Counted from the stretch's first letter, positions 8,373 through 20,150 are shown. The stretch is 64,000 nucleotides of DNA from Beroe ovata (GCA_946803715.1 CAMPET010000119.1:124696-188695), one strand, 5' to 3'. Program-made: numbers and translations. Notes: a model not told the origin generated them from the letters alone.

Positions 8373-11219
8373 CTATTTTGACGAAGTTAATATTTGTAAC
8401 AGCTTCATTCGAGGTATGAGGGATATGGAGTACGGGAAGATGATTACTCGGGGATGCTTCATGGTTTTACCAAACTGAGACCTCACAATGAAGGGGGTGG
8501 AATCGTGCTTCGCGATTCCTTGCACGTGAAATGACCTCCTCGTCTGAAATTTAAATTTAAGTAAATTAAGTAATTAAGCACAGAATAGCCATAGTTTTTA
8601 CGATTTATCACATATAATCAAAATATCACATATTTACAAAATATATCTTACACATTCACACAAAAATAGCAAGTTTGAGCCACTTGGAGTCGGACAGCTC
8701 CTCGAAAGGGAGTCTCTCACTGGCCCTATATCTCAAACACTTCTTGATGAACTTCTTCCCCAGGCTGGATATGTTCTGGTTCCTCCACTTGATCTTCTTG
8801 TAGACCTTGCTGTCGTACACTTCACGTGACAGGGAGGGGAAGGGAGATCTGCTGTTCAGCAGGATGTACGTCATCAGCCCGATGCTCCAAACTATCCCGT
8901 GGAGCGGGTAAAACTCCCGCCGCTCGAACCACTCCGGCGGGTAGTACATCTCCGTGCCCTGGAGCTTGCGGTACGGTCTCGAACTCAGCCGGGAAGCACA
9001 CCCGAAGTCGATGAGTTTGACGGACTTTGTCTTGTTGTTGTACAGCACGTTCTCCAGTTTGAGGTCCCGGTGGTCGATTCCCTTCCTCCTGAGGTACTTG
9101 ACGACAGTCACGAGTTGGGAGATGATGGACGCAGCTCGGATCTCGTCAAAACTCCGGTCCTTCCTCCTCATGTACTCGTAGAGGTCCTCGTACCCCGAGA
9201 GGTACTCCATCACGATGATCCAGGAGGAGGGGGAGGGGGAGAAGTACTCCACGAAGTTGATGATGTTGTCGTGGTGCAGGTCCCTCCACACGAGAACTTC
9301 ATCGGGCAGGTACTTGCCGGACTTGGCACAGAAAGAGAGTCGGGTGACGTTGTCCACGATCTTAGCAGCGTAGTCCTTCCCCGAGGAGCGGTGGACACAT
9401 TTGTAGACATCACCAAAACCTCCCTGACCCAGTCTCCTCACCAACTTGTACTCTGACTCAAAGTCTCTGATCGGGTCCATGTTGTGATAGAAGATAAGAA
9501 TAGAAGATGAGGGGTATGGGTGAGTCTAGTACTTATACATTGTTAAAGTGGTGTCAAGTGATGGACCGTGACGAGATACTCTCTCTCTCTCGTCAATGCA
9601 GCTGACACTTTTCATAGGTCCTGTGGTTCACATGATCTCAGATAAACACTGTGATGTGACACGATCGTGGTTAGATCTAGTTCTCTCGTCTGGAGCAGGA
9701 AGCGTCACCAGACCCCCTCTTTTCCCATTATGTGACACAGGAATGATATACTGACAATATACTAATATAACCACCTGCAGTGTTTTTTCAGCCTTGTTCG
9801 ACTTGACAAGATTCTAGTTCAATCTTTCAATAAATCAATCGAATAAGAAAATAACGAAAAAGAATAATTATAGAAGGACAATAAGGAGTATGATAGAAGG
9901 AAAATTAGCAAAAATTTTATAGTTGGTACACTTACCTTGAGAATTCGCACGAATATCTGCAACATAGGGTTTCGAGTATCATCGTCAACTTTACCACTAT
10001 CTATCTTAGCATCGCTGAGTATCGCTCTGTCCCTATCAGTAAACTGGAATATCTCGTTTATAAAACCAGCATTTTCCCGGACAAGAAGTGAAGCAGTCCC
10101 CGTTCCATCGGTCACGCCCAATCGGCATGATATACTGGACACGGTGTTAACATTGACACCGATAACACACGACACTGACACCACCACGTTGACAAGACCA
10201 CACTTTCCCTCACGCTGGATGTCGTATAGCTTATCTGTGTGATCGGGAGATGGTATCTGGATTTTGGAAAGGGAGAGGAGGGTGATTTGCGTTAGTTTGC
10301 TAGCGGTGACGAACTTCCGGTTTTTCACCGGTTTGACAAGCAAGTGGGAGAGCACCACTTCCGCTCCCGGTGTGATCGCCCGAGGCAGGACACGGAAAGC
10401 AGGGCTGAATCCGATGTGCTGGACATCGTTATTGGAGTCGACACACACAACCAAGCCTTTGCCCAGGAATTGGCTGGTCGATACAATGGTACACTTGATA
10501 CACACAAAATCACTCTGACCCACACTGGCGCTCAGCTCTGTGAATGATACCACACGGCGTTCACGATAAAGTGGACTCGATACGATCTCAGAAACCGCGG
10601 TACACTCAGTGAAATCAACTGATCCAACCACTGAACTCTTCAGGTCCAGGAGTTTGGTATCCAAGGAAACCGGTTCGTCAACCTGAACATCATAGAATCG
10701 ACCTGGACAAACGTATAGGAACCACAGTGATTCAATATTATAAAGAGTGAGATTCACGACTCTCTTGAGGCACGTATTGATAACCAGGACTGACACGTGG
10801 AACGTGTTACGTTTGGTGGTGTTACACTTCTCCTTGACAAACATGCTGAAACTCCTGAATCGGCCGGGTGGGGTTGGGGGACGGGGTCTCTTCCTTTTTG
10901 GGGAGGGGGGCGCCGGGGTGTCGGAATCTTCCCCAGACCCACTAGTTTCTCCCCCACTCATTTCATCATCAATGTCTAGTGACACGCATCGGAGATTGGA
11001 ACTGGAAACGGGCAAACAGCCGTCTAGCACGAGTCCGTCCTCATCGACAGTAACACTATACTTCAAGCGGGGTTTTATGATAATTTCCCCGATGATTACA
11101 ACTTCAATCGAGTCGATATCGTCGAAAAACACCGGTTTTCGACATGAGGGAAAGAATCGACCAACGACAACACCATGCTTGGCTTCTTTTAGCCGTGCGA
11201 CGGTTACTACTCCTGACAT
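8373..11219 (-). CDS. Putative OB-fold nuclear protein, two exons, hosting a nested kinase
   Basis: Exon 1 is 11219-9936 and ends at CTCAAG|GTAAGT in phase 0. A terminal exon at 8543-8373 has a strong T-rich acceptor (AAATTTCAG|ACGAGG), is open from its first base for 56 codons and ends with TAG; joining them gives 484 aa. The N-terminus is beta-rich. A basic nuclear-localisation-like segment (PSPKRKRPRPPTPPGR) follows, then two segments with OB-fold character: FTELSASVGQSDFVCIK and SCRLGVTDGTGTASLLV. These recall RPA/CTC1-type single-strand DNA binders, but I cannot name an orthologue. The intron between the exons (8544-9935) contains the complete PIM-like kinase on the same strand. If the joined exon is wrong, the protein simply runs on past 9936 into A/T-rich intron. 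Confidence 0.55.
8656..9480 (-). CDS. PIM-like Ser/Thr protein kinase, copy 1, intronless
   Basis: 274 aa, essentially a bare kinase domain. The Gly loop is GQGGFGDV (18-25), the ATP lysine is in YAAK (K40), the catalytic loop is HRDLKLEN (137-144) and DFG is at 158-160. The activation segment ends in YYPPEW (179-184) instead of APE, followed by VWSIG. PPEW and the missing Asp before VWS are hallmarks of PIM kinases, which are constitutively active and need no activation-loop phosphorylation. All catalytic residues are present, so it should be active. It lies wholly inside the intron of the OB-fold-like gene, on the same strand. A second copy at 44025-44849 encodes the identical protein. ATG 9480 lies about 50 bp downstream of a TATA-like box. 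Confidence 0.9.
   Translation of the reverse strand: MDPIRDFESEYKLVRRLGQGGFGDVYKCVHRSSGKDYAAKIVDNVTRLSFCAKSGKYLPDEVLVWRDLHHDNIINFVEYFSPSPSSWIIVMEYLSGYEDLYEYMRRKDRSFDEIRAASIISQLVTVVKYLRRKGIDHRDLKLENVLYNNKTKSVKLIDFGCASRLSSRPYRKLQGTEMYYPPEWFERREFYPLHGIVWSIGLMTYILLNSRSPFPSLSREVYDSKVYKKIKWRNQNISSLGKKFIKKCLRYRASERLPFEELSDSKWLKLAIFV
9532..9537 (-). promoter_or_regulatory. TATA-like box of PIM-like kinase copy 1
   Basis: TATAAG on the minus strand, 52-57 bp upstream of the kinase ATG, inside a roughly 240-bp upstream block (9481-9718) shared with kinase copy 2. The same hexamer lies at the same distance from the ATG of copy 2. Confidence 0.5.
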
Positions 11220-12557
11220 AGATTCATGGTTGCCTGGGGGATAAAAACTGTCGATTATTATGATTACATAAGTGGATAGATGAGAGGATTTTGATGAATA
11301 CTATAAAACACTGCAATTGAAAGATAAGGAAGATCCAATGAATGTAAACGCAATAGATTATTTGAAAACTTGAAATTGGCAAGGGAATACAAATTTACTG
11401 AAAAATTAATCAAAATAATTCATAATTTCATCAAAATACTTTAATAGAACTGCAATTTTGTAACCAGCACAAAGCTAAAAACATATTTAAAATTCTTTTG
11501 AAAACATGATAATCTTCGACAAGTGGACTCGTGTTGTGATAGATATCAATGCAAACGCAAAAATCAATCCTATCTATGAGAGAGATCCCAAAGATAGGTA
11601 CGATAAGAGATAGTTAGTAAATTCTCTTTTGACTTTGGTTACAAATGAAATGCGTCTGTGTAAACAGAGTCAAAAAAGAATTTACTAACTATCTCTCATC
11701 GTAACTAATGCGACTCTTATTCAATCGTCCAATCCACGAATTATAAAAGATAGGTACTTACCCACCTACTTAGGTAGCTATATATAGACAGACACAAACA
11801 AAATTTCGTCTCTTGGAAATTGAAACTATTCGATACTCCACAACATGGATTAATTTCGTCACATATTTCCAGAAATCCAGCCAATACAAGAACCAATACA
11901 AGAACGAATGAAACACAACACTGTTATGGAAGATGTATGAGGTACATTTCAGCTGACAACAGAGAGGTGTGTGTGTGTTTCACAACATATCAGATTTGGA
12001 GGTGATGATAAGTGTCATCATGACATCATAATATGGTGGCGCATGACAACTGCCGCTGGGGAGTCAGTGTCGCACAATGGTTTCTATGAAATAAATATAC
12101 TCAATTACCTGGGTCATAACCATATGTCTCATGGTAAGTGAATCAAAACTATAGTGTTATCGAATTGATCCGCAAAAAGTAGAGTTTGATGAAACAATAA
12201 TAATAACGATCTTATCTATACAATATCTATATCATCTAGATTCTAGATAGCTCCTCACATACATTCAAGTGGATATAATCATTTAGTACTGAAACAATGT
12301 TTTATAAATAGAATTAACAAAATAATGGTAATAATACTCAAATTTTCGAACGGTGAAAACAGATACACACAATAATTCAATCCCAAAAACTCAATAAATA
12401 ACAGTGAAATACCTAGGTATACTAAAAACGTTTTCAGTTTTACAAGTTTTCTTAGCTACTTCGCTACTGTAGCTACCTACTTGGGTTTACTTTTCTGTAA
12501 TACCTATTGGTTGATATCATCCCCGAGAATTAATTTCCTCAAAAATTGCAGCTCCAG
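11220..12557. other. Intergenic spacer with a foldback element
   Basis: A/T-rich sequence between the OB-fold-like gene start and the MLH3 stop. Its only clear structure is the inverted repeat at 11601-11701. No coding exon was recognised; the 61-codon frame at 11820 has no recognisable content. Confidence 0.5.
11601..11701. repeat. Inverted repeat (foldback/MITE-like), 36-nt arms
   Basis: Left arm 11601-11636 and right arm 11666-11701 are reverse complements with about three mismatches, around a 29-nt loop. The inner core TAGTTAGTAAATTCT pairs perfectly with AGAATTTACTAACTA. Confidence 0.85.
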
Positions 12558-15500
12558 TCACTGGAATCTGGACCTAAGTTTGAGCAGTCTCAGTTCAGTG
12601 GTAGTATTCACTGTGTCTGTAGGAGTGTCATCAGATGGGTTGTTCAGCTTGATAATTGGTGCAAATGATGGTCTCCCGTGAGCACACTGGAATGGGAGGT
12701 CACATACACTCAGTTGCTTCAGGAGAATCTTACACTGTTCGACAGTGAGCTCATCACCAAATCTGATTGCTCCATGACAAGCTTTGGAATGGAGGTAATC
12801 GGTCAGTTTTTGAGGTAGTGCCAGATTGCTCCCTTTGGACTCCCTGATTTGGCTAACAGCCTGGTGGAAGGAAGTTAGGATGTCGTCTACAGAGATATTC
12901 ACGTCTCCAGAGTCGGTGAAACATATGGAAGGTATAGCGACGAGATTCACAGTGTATTTGGATACATCCGTTATGATGAAGCCGAGATATTGGAGCTTGT
13001 TGGAAATATTCTTGATAAACTCTGCCTCTGGTTTGGAAACAGGTACAGGGATTTGGTGTTTCAACATCTGAGTTACGATGGGACGGGTTTGATCCTGTTG
13101 CTGGTGAAGGTTGCCAAGCATACATTCGAGTCTGACTCTCTCATGAGCAGCATGTTGATCCACTAGGACCAGGAGATCATCAGCTGTGACACATCCGATG
13201 AATTTCTCATCCACCTGACCAATAATATTCAGGTTGTCAAATACAGTCTTATTGAATCTGCATGCATCTAGAATGAAATTCATATGACTCAACGAGTTTT
13301 TCTTCAGGTCCATGAAACCCTGACCGTGAGTTTGGAAGACACTGCTCTTCCATTTCCGGATGTCGAGTGTTGACGGTTTGTTTGGTAATGTTAGTTTCGG
13401 CTTGCCCTTGCTCCACGGAGTACAGGATGAGACTAGGTGTGAAGCTGCGGTGATTGGGATTATTTCACGGTACGTGGGTGGCACGTTTTCTTTCTCCACA
13501 CTGTTTTCAGGGACTGATATCTTACATTGAGACGAAAAATCGAGTCGTTTCATGACATTTTGAGTATGACATTCGAGACAGGGTGATGAGAGCTTATCAT
13601 CATTCACTTCATCGATTTCTGTTGAGGTGGTTCCCTTAGGAAGACTGACATCTTCATCAACACAATTTAGAATAGAATCACTGATATCACTGATATCATT
13701 TTCTGAGACTTCATCGATATCCTCACAATCACATTGACCTGTCTTATTCTCTGACACTTTTTCGAAATCTATTTTAGGAACGTCTCCATTTGCGTCTCCC
13801 AATTTCTTTGCAGCTGGTTCCTCCATGGTCTGCATCTGTGAGAAGTTTATGGGTGAGCAACCTCGATCAACAGGAATAGCAATGGGAGAAGAAGCACAAT
13901 CCTTGTGTTTGACAGGATTGGTTCTGATGATTTTTACAGCTGCAGTTTCCTCAACTTCCTTTGGTTTGACCACTTTCACATCCTCATATATCTCGAATGC
14001 TTTAGAAGGTGAATCACTGAGTTCCATTGCTTTACTTGAACTAGAGGAGCTGGGATTGTCTTGATCTAGGTGGCAGGTTTCAATATCCGGATTACTGTCA
14101 TGACAAACATTTGTATGATGCTGTACAGACTTCTCCACTGACAAATCCTTGGGGAACAGGAGAGTGCTTGTACTGGAGAATATTTCACAAATATCATTAG
14201 AACCATCGAGCTGTGGTTGTTCATGTTGGGATTCAGCAAGTTTTGTCGTCTCATAGCCCGAGTCACATGCTTTCTTGAAACTTTGACAACTTTTAGAGGG
14301 ATATAATGCGATTTTCTGATATTCACCCGCCAGAATATGATGTGGTGTCTTCATCTGGAATTTTTCAGTAGCTTTCATTCTACCATGATAATTAGAGACT
14401 CGGCCCCTCCTCACCGAGCTCTTTTTCCTCTTCTTCTTCTCAATTCTACCCGAAGCGAGTGATTCCTCGGTCTTTTCCTCAAAGCCGAACTTTATAGGAG
14501 AAATGTTGAGCGTGAGTCGGGTGGTACGCGAATTGCATAAGGGTGTTGATGATCTACGTTTGAAAATATTCTGATTGACGGTAAAGTCGGGAGAATTCTC
14601 AGATACTTCCATTTCATCGCCAATGAATGTCATTTTGGTGATCTTATCGAGTTTATCTTTAGCTTCAACTAGATGATTGAGTACAGGGGCATTACTGAGT
14701 CGGGTTTTGAGCACCTTAGATTTCGGAGACGGGGTTTTAAACTTGAATCCAGCAGAGTCTTGATCATGGGATGGGATAACTGGTTGCTTGGGCATCATTT
14801 CTTCATACTGACATACAACCTTGTTGTTCTTACACGGTGTGAAATTATTCACTTCTCTTTTGGTCGGAACAATCTTACAGCCAAAACGTTTCCGTGGCGT
14901 GTCCTGAATGTTGAGATTTTCACTCCGTTTATCCGTGCTCTCTATGGACTCAGACGAGGCTTCATTTTCATTGTGCTTGCTGCCGGGTCTCTGGGCTTTG
15001 TCTGATGAAATATTTACACTTGGTGATGCTACTCTGAGCAAGGACCTCATCGAATGCAATGGGGAGTCGTATTGAGATGATTCATCGTCAGAGGCGGGGA
15101 ATGCGATCTCTGCTGACTCCAGGAAACTTGTTATACAGCTGTATATCATGTTGTACACAATATCCCAGTCTTTGAATTCAAGGAAGTTGTTCGACTCGAA
15201 ACACATATCAACGTACACTGGTTTACAAGAAATGGAGAACAGGAATACTGGAAATGAATTTTCCTGGTTCCTCTTGTTATCATTTGGAGTGAGTGCAGAG
15301 AGTAGTATCTCACTTGCAAACTTCTTTATCCGGTTATCGTCAACAAATCTCCGGTTTACCAGAACAATTTGCCATGGCTTGTTACACAACTCGGAAGAGA
15401 TCAGTGCTTCCAATTTGTATCCCTCTTTTTCATATTTCACATCCCGCATTGTTTCCCAGGAGAGTTTATTGTGGCTATAAATCAGGAAATTATCAACGAA

Positions 15501-16422
15501 TGACGTACATGACTGTGTCTGGAAGAGCTTGGTACCAGAAGTAATGTCTTTCAACGTTAGAGCGACTTTGGGGTTTGCAACGGCTATCTTTAGCAAGGTG
15601 TCTTTAGTTGTTTCCAAATCCATGTAAGAAACTGAGGTTAACCGAACAGGGAGATTGTAGAACATGTTTTCGATAGTAACGGTAGTTCCAATAGATGGTC
15701 TAGAATGCTTCTCCTTGATAAGTTCTGAAGCTTGGTAGTTCCTAAACACCTTGGTCACTGTTGTGTGATGTCGCCTAGTGGTAACAGTTACCTTCTCTGA
15801 AAGCTTCACTATGTGAAACAAACACCCTCTCTTCGTTCCATACACCAGTCTAGATACCCTTCTCTTATTGGTGGGTGGATTATCGCACAAATCCTGCAAG
15901 TTCTGTACACCATGGCCATTGTCAACCACCTGAGATGTATTAGAGCGTGTCAAACTCATGCTTAATGGGAAGAAATGCCAAGAGGAAGTAGTGTGACGTG
16001 TGTAATGTGCATTTCGATCGATCATCTAGAGTTCTATTAAAGTGAATTCGAACTTTGTCACGAACCTGGACTCTGGAGACTCTATCCATATTGATCCGGA
16101 CTGCAACACATGTTGCACCATTGTCAATGCTGTTGTACACTAGTTCCTGTAGGAGAGATGGTTGATAACTCCAGTCTTCGTTTGACAGAACAACAACTTA
16201 CTACTTTACTAGCTCTCTGGTCAATTAAAGCGACCAAAAGTAATGAGACAAATGCTAGAGAACCATTATGCAACCTGCATACTGTATCTTCTCTGAAAAA
16301 AAGCTCTAGCTACCAATAGGTCGGTCTCTTACCTGGACTAATACAGCAAGTGATGGGATTGATACTGATGCTGTCAGCAACTGCTTGGACTCGGAGTCTA
16401 ACTCCTCAACTCTCTTAGTCAT
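12558..16422 (-). CDS. MLH3: MLH3 DNA mismatch-repair/meiotic recombination protein
   Basis: Exons 16422-16333, 16146-16066 and 15929-12558 join in phase 0 to 1180 aa. In the N-terminal GHKL ATPase, ELVYNSID (31-38) keeps the catalytic Glu and Mg-binding Asn. Residues 58-65 read VVDNGHGV, and GTTVTIENMFYNLPVR matches motif IV and the following strand. The GFRGEA motif is degenerate: the aligned stretch is GTKRGC (88-93). A long acidic Ser-rich linker follows. The C-terminus has the metal-binding endonuclease motif DQHAAHERVRLE (981-992, the DQHA-x2-E-x4-E pattern), KACHGAIRFGD and FQCAHGRPS, the last two diagnostic of MLH3 rather than PMS2. With MLH1, MLH3 forms the MutL-gamma nickase that resolves meiotic crossovers. 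The start ATG opens a short first exon, as in other MLH3 genes. Confidence 0.93.
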
Positions 16423-16663
16423 AACATTGGTTTTCTGAAAAGAGCAGATAACAGTTAGGTACCTACTTATGAAGTCAAGGAATTGTTCTAATAAGAATCG
16501 CTAGTTTGATGCATCACTCAACTGTCATAAGTAAATTCATAACTTCACGCATGAAATTATAAAGTTTCTGAATTATTACAAACCATAAAACGTTCAAACA
16601 GACTCAAAATGGGCTCAAAATACAACACGAATCATATATTTCCAACATTAAACAAAGGACGGT

Positions 16664-17491
16664 TCAATAGTTGTATCTCATCTCCTTCCCTTGTGTCTTC
16701 TCAGTCGATCCAATCACAGCATCCATGACAATACCCTTGAACCCTGCCCTGTTGAGCCTGTAAACACCCTCTATGGTCGTGCCACCTGGAGAACATACAT
16801 TGTTTGCCAACTGTATTGGGTGCTCACCGCTCTCTAGTGCCATCTTTGCTGAACCCTCCATGGTCTTAGCAGCAAGACTCGCGGCTATTCCCCGCGGGAG
16901 ACCCATCCGAACACCGGCATCAGCCATTGCATCGATCATGACGAAGAAGAAAGCTGGACTACTACCACACAAGCCACTAACAACATCGATAAGATCTTCA
17001 TTCGGTAGAACGGAGAATAATCCCAGGGGACTGAGGAGAGATTCGCATAACTCCGTGTGGTGAGGCTTGCAGTATGTTCCCGGGTACCCGACCACCACTC
17101 CTGATCGGACTTGAACAGGCGTATTTGGCAGGGTTCTCATTACAGCTACCTCTTTACCAACCATGTCCTCAATTTCTTTGTTGGTGGTTGAGTTGACAAC
17201 GGACACGAGAAGATGCTTGTCGGTTACACAATCGGAAATCTCTTTCAGAACTCCAGGAAGAATGTGAGGTTTTACAGCCAGGAAGACAACAGAACAGTTT
17301 TTGACAACTTCCTTATTGTCAAGTGTAGTTACCAATCCCATGCTCTTAGCAGTTTTCAAGCCGACTTCAGTCCTGGCACTCGCTGTGATGTTAGCAGCTG
17401 GGACAGTGCCGCTTGCTATCATACCAGCCGCAATTGCTTGACACATGTTTCCAGCCCCGAGGAAGCCGACTTTGACATCTGGCATTGACAT
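16664..17491 (-). CDS. PYCR: Pyrroline-5-carboxylate reductase
   Basis: Intronless, 275 aa. NADPH-binding Rossmann motif VGFLGAGNM (8-16), then VFLAVKPHILP, MRTLPNTPVQV, the catalytic-domain signature CGSSPAFFFVMIDAMAD, and VCSPGGTTIEGV. The enzyme reduces P5C to proline, the last step of proline synthesis. The length suits the shorter PYCR3-like forms (about 274 aa). A methionine two codons in (MSM) is an alternative start. It lies between MLH3 and LST8, all on the minus strand. Confidence 0.95.
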   Translation of the reverse strand: MSMPDVKVGFLGAGNMCQAIAAGMIASGTVPAANITASARTEVGLKTAKSMGLVTTLDNKEVVKNCSVVFLAVKPHILPGVLKEISDCVTDKHLLVSVVNSTTNKEIEDMVGKEVAVMRTLPNTPVQVRSGVVVGYPGTYCKPHHTELCESLLSPLGLFSVLPNEDLIDVVSGLCGSSPAFFFVMIDAMADAGVRMGLPRGIAASLAAKTMEGSAKMALESGEHPIQLANNVCSPGGTTIEGVYRLNRAGFKGIVMDAVIGSTEKTQGKEMRYNY

Positions 17492-17871
17492 GATGTTGGC
17501 TTATCTGCACTTCCTAAGGGGTAATATTGATGGAATATTCCGTCAAGATGATGAATCAAATAGTGAACCAGTGGAGATTATAAAAACAAAATTATACCTA
17601 CCATCTTGTTGTGCATGGATATGAAAAGGCTCTAGACAATTGAGACACTAAAACCGATAAGAACATTACTGTAAGAAGTCATTGAATCCATAAATTATGT
17701 TAAGCCTTATTAAAGATGTTATTCAAAGTGAATCAATTTAATTAAGACATATTGTTTCTAAGGGAGGTATGCCAGATACATTCAATTCGTATTAAGAAGT
17801 ATAGTTGATGTACAAAGAAAAATCATGGTTATACATCTTACGCTAAAATTAAAAATCCTAAAAAAATTCTT
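17492..17871. other. Intergenic spacer
   Basis: A/T-rich stretch between the reductase start and the LST8 stop. Nothing coding is seen. Confidence 0.5.
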
Positions 17872-19121
17872 TCAGCTATGCTGCTGTGTGTTTTTGGGGA
17901 GAAACTCAAAAAGAGCAAGTGATGCAACAGATTTATTGAGTCCCCTGTAATGTCTTTTCACTGAAAGATCTCTAAGACTCCACATTTGTACAATACCATC
18001 ACTTGCTGAAACGAATAGGAACTTTCCATCATAGGAAAACTGCAGACACCAAACCCATTTCAAATGCGCCTCACAAAGTGTGTGGTGCTCAAAAATGTTT
18101 GTCCCCTCCAACTTGAAAATAGCAATTTTTCCATCTGAACCCCCAGTAGCCACAAGTTGACCATCATGTGACAAGACACAGCACAAACCAAATTTGTCAT
18201 GTACTTTCTTATCAGTCCACTGATCATTGTAGTATGAAAGAAGGTGCCCTGTATTCGTCATTGCTACAATTCTCATATAGCCATGAGAATGTGGTAAGTG
18301 ATTGTGACAGTCTATTGATTGTATAGCATGTGCTTTCAGGTGGAAAAGTCTAGTTACTTTATCATCTGACAGGTTCATGCCTAAAATAAATCCAAGTTGG
18401 GTTCCAACAACAGCATTATAGTCTGGATGTTTGGCAGTCAAGCAGTTTATGACACCAAAGAGGGAGCAATTAACTTCTCGGGTTTGCTTCAGGTTCCTAC
18501 GAGGGAACTGCCAGAGTCTGCAGAATCCATCCTCCCCTCCTGAAATGGTTGAGGTCACATTATTCGTGGGCCATCTACATGAATAAGAACCACAATTACA
18601 ATTACCATAATCATTATTAAATCAACCTGTTATCAGGCTGGTTGGATCATTCCCTCTGAAACTGACACAAGTAATATTTTTGCTGTTGGAATCTGAATTA
18701 TTGCTCATAGTTGTAAGTGGACTTGTTGAATGGACATCATAAACACGGAGGACTTCATAACCAGTTACAGCTAATAACCTTCCATCAGGAGAAAATTTAA
18801 GTGAGTTCACCTGAGGTGAAACTGTTAAATGCATGTCCTAACTGCAACTAAGTAATATCAATATAATATACCTCCTTCAATATAAAATCTATGATGGTAT
18901 GACAGAAAAATTGTACTTCAAAAAACTAGAAAAACCTGTGAATCAATTTGTTGATCAAGTTCATATTCTTTGTAGGGCTCTCCAGTCTCTGGATACCAAA
19001 CATATATCTTGTTATCAAGACCTGCAGCAGCTAGAAGAGCTGTTGGGAACTTCATCTCTTGATCTGGGTTTGTATCAAGTTTTCTGTTATAGACAGAGCC
19101 AAGTTCTCTCAAGTTGCGCAT
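17872..19121 (-). CDS. MLST8: LST8/GbetaL, WD40 subunit of TOR complexes
   Basis: Exons 19121-18936, 18810-18627 and 18539-17872 join in phases 0 and 1 to 345 aa (human mLST8 is 326 aa). WD-type repeats are visible: AAAGLDNKIYVWYPETG, VNSLKFSPDGRLLAVTGY, LITGGEDGFCRLW, then WVWCLQFSYDGKFLFVSASD and the C-terminal strand KRHYRGLNKSVASLALFE, which closely mirrors the mLST8 end. LST8 binds the TOR kinase domain in TORC1 and TORC2. The N-terminus is about 20 residues longer than usual (MRNLRELGSVYNRKL). A near-identical copy of exon 1 lies 4.6 kb upstream at 23522-23707, with intact ATG, frame and splice donor, so it could act as an alternative first exon. Confidence 0.88.
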
Positions 19122-19380
19122 TCTATTTCAATGCCACTATCTTTTGACATATGCTAAGACAAAGAATCAAGATTTGAGTGTATTTATTGATTTATATAGT
19201 CTGCTTTTTGAAAAACTTCATAGCTATCACCAGACAATCATATCAGGTTTATGCTGTCAATTGGATAAAATTGACATCATCTTGTATCTGTCCATGTCCA
19301 CCGTTTTTTGGAAATGATATTTACCGGCCCTATTTTTAGTGTGCAAAACATAAGGATAGATATATTCTTTTCCGATCGAA

Positions 19381-19860
19381 AAAGGCGCCCGGCGCGCGCC
19401 TGAAAAGAAGCTGATTGCTGAAAAAAGGATCACATAAAATCATTCCCACGCTGCGTGATCCCAATGCTCCGCGCGCGCTGCGCTGCGCGTCCAGCGTCGC
19501 CGCAGTTTCACCGCGCGTGATTTGGTTGTCGCGTCGCGATGATCATTGCCCCTGGCAGCCTGTGTATTGTCTGGCGATGCTAGACCGCTGAGAATAAGTT
19601 TGCGCCGCGCGCGCGCAAAACGAAATTCTCGACAGGGCCAGGGTCTATATCATCGATCGATGTGCACACGTTGCGCGCCCCTATTCTACCATGAAAAGTC
19701 GTAGAAAGGAGACGCGCAGCGCGCAGACGGAGACCTAGACGCGCAGCGCGCGCGGAGTATTTGGGTCACGCAGCGCGGGAACATCGATCGACAACCTGTT
19801 GAGAATATATTTCATAATTGCGCGTCGCGCGCGCGGCTGCCCCGGCGCATTATTTCAATA
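19381..19860. repeat. CpG-rich dispersed repeat (member 1)
   Basis: Dense GCGCGC tracts with recognisable modules, among them TTTGCGCCGCGCGCGCG next to CGAAATTCTCGACAGGG, and a CGCAGCGCGCGCGGAGTA segment. The same modules recur at 24160-24660, reverse-complemented at 31005-31125, and again at 63600-63700, so this is a dispersed family rather than a local CpG island. Confidence 0.7.
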
Positions 19861-20150
19861 TTTCATTCTCTGTTGCCGTGCCTGATGCCGCTCTCGACGT
19901 TTGATCGCGGAAAAGGGAACGTTTTAATTTCATTTGCACATAATATTTCAATATTTCAAATTGTGTCTGAAATTAAATTAGACTCGGCCATACAATTACA
20001 TTTACATTGTCTGAAATCATGATCACAAATATAAACTTTGTTTAGTCTTCAAAAACATGGCGAAATTCATCATAATGATCAACATTGCGTCTGCGTTAGT
20101 GCATTCCAATAAATCGTTAATTTAATTTTGTTACATTTACAAGAATACAG

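Noticed and set aside
8899-9456. 185-codon frame antisense to PIM-like kinase copy 1 (mirrored at 44049-44606)
   Set aside because: It is long only because the kinase is GC-rich at third positions. It appears in both copies because the copies are near-identical.
9819-9935. Read-through of the OB-fold-like open frame past 9936
   Set aside because: A consensus donor (CTCAAG|GTAAGT) lies at 9936/9935 and the sequence beyond becomes A/T-rich, with a low-complexity hydrophobic tail typical of intron. An alternative continuation at 9776 overlaps the kinase promoter and is less convincing than the exon at 8543.
19381-19860. CpG island as LST8 promoter
   Set aside because: The same modules recur at 31005 and 63480 away from LST8, so dispersed repeat explains the CpG density better than a promoter island, although promoter activity is not excluded.
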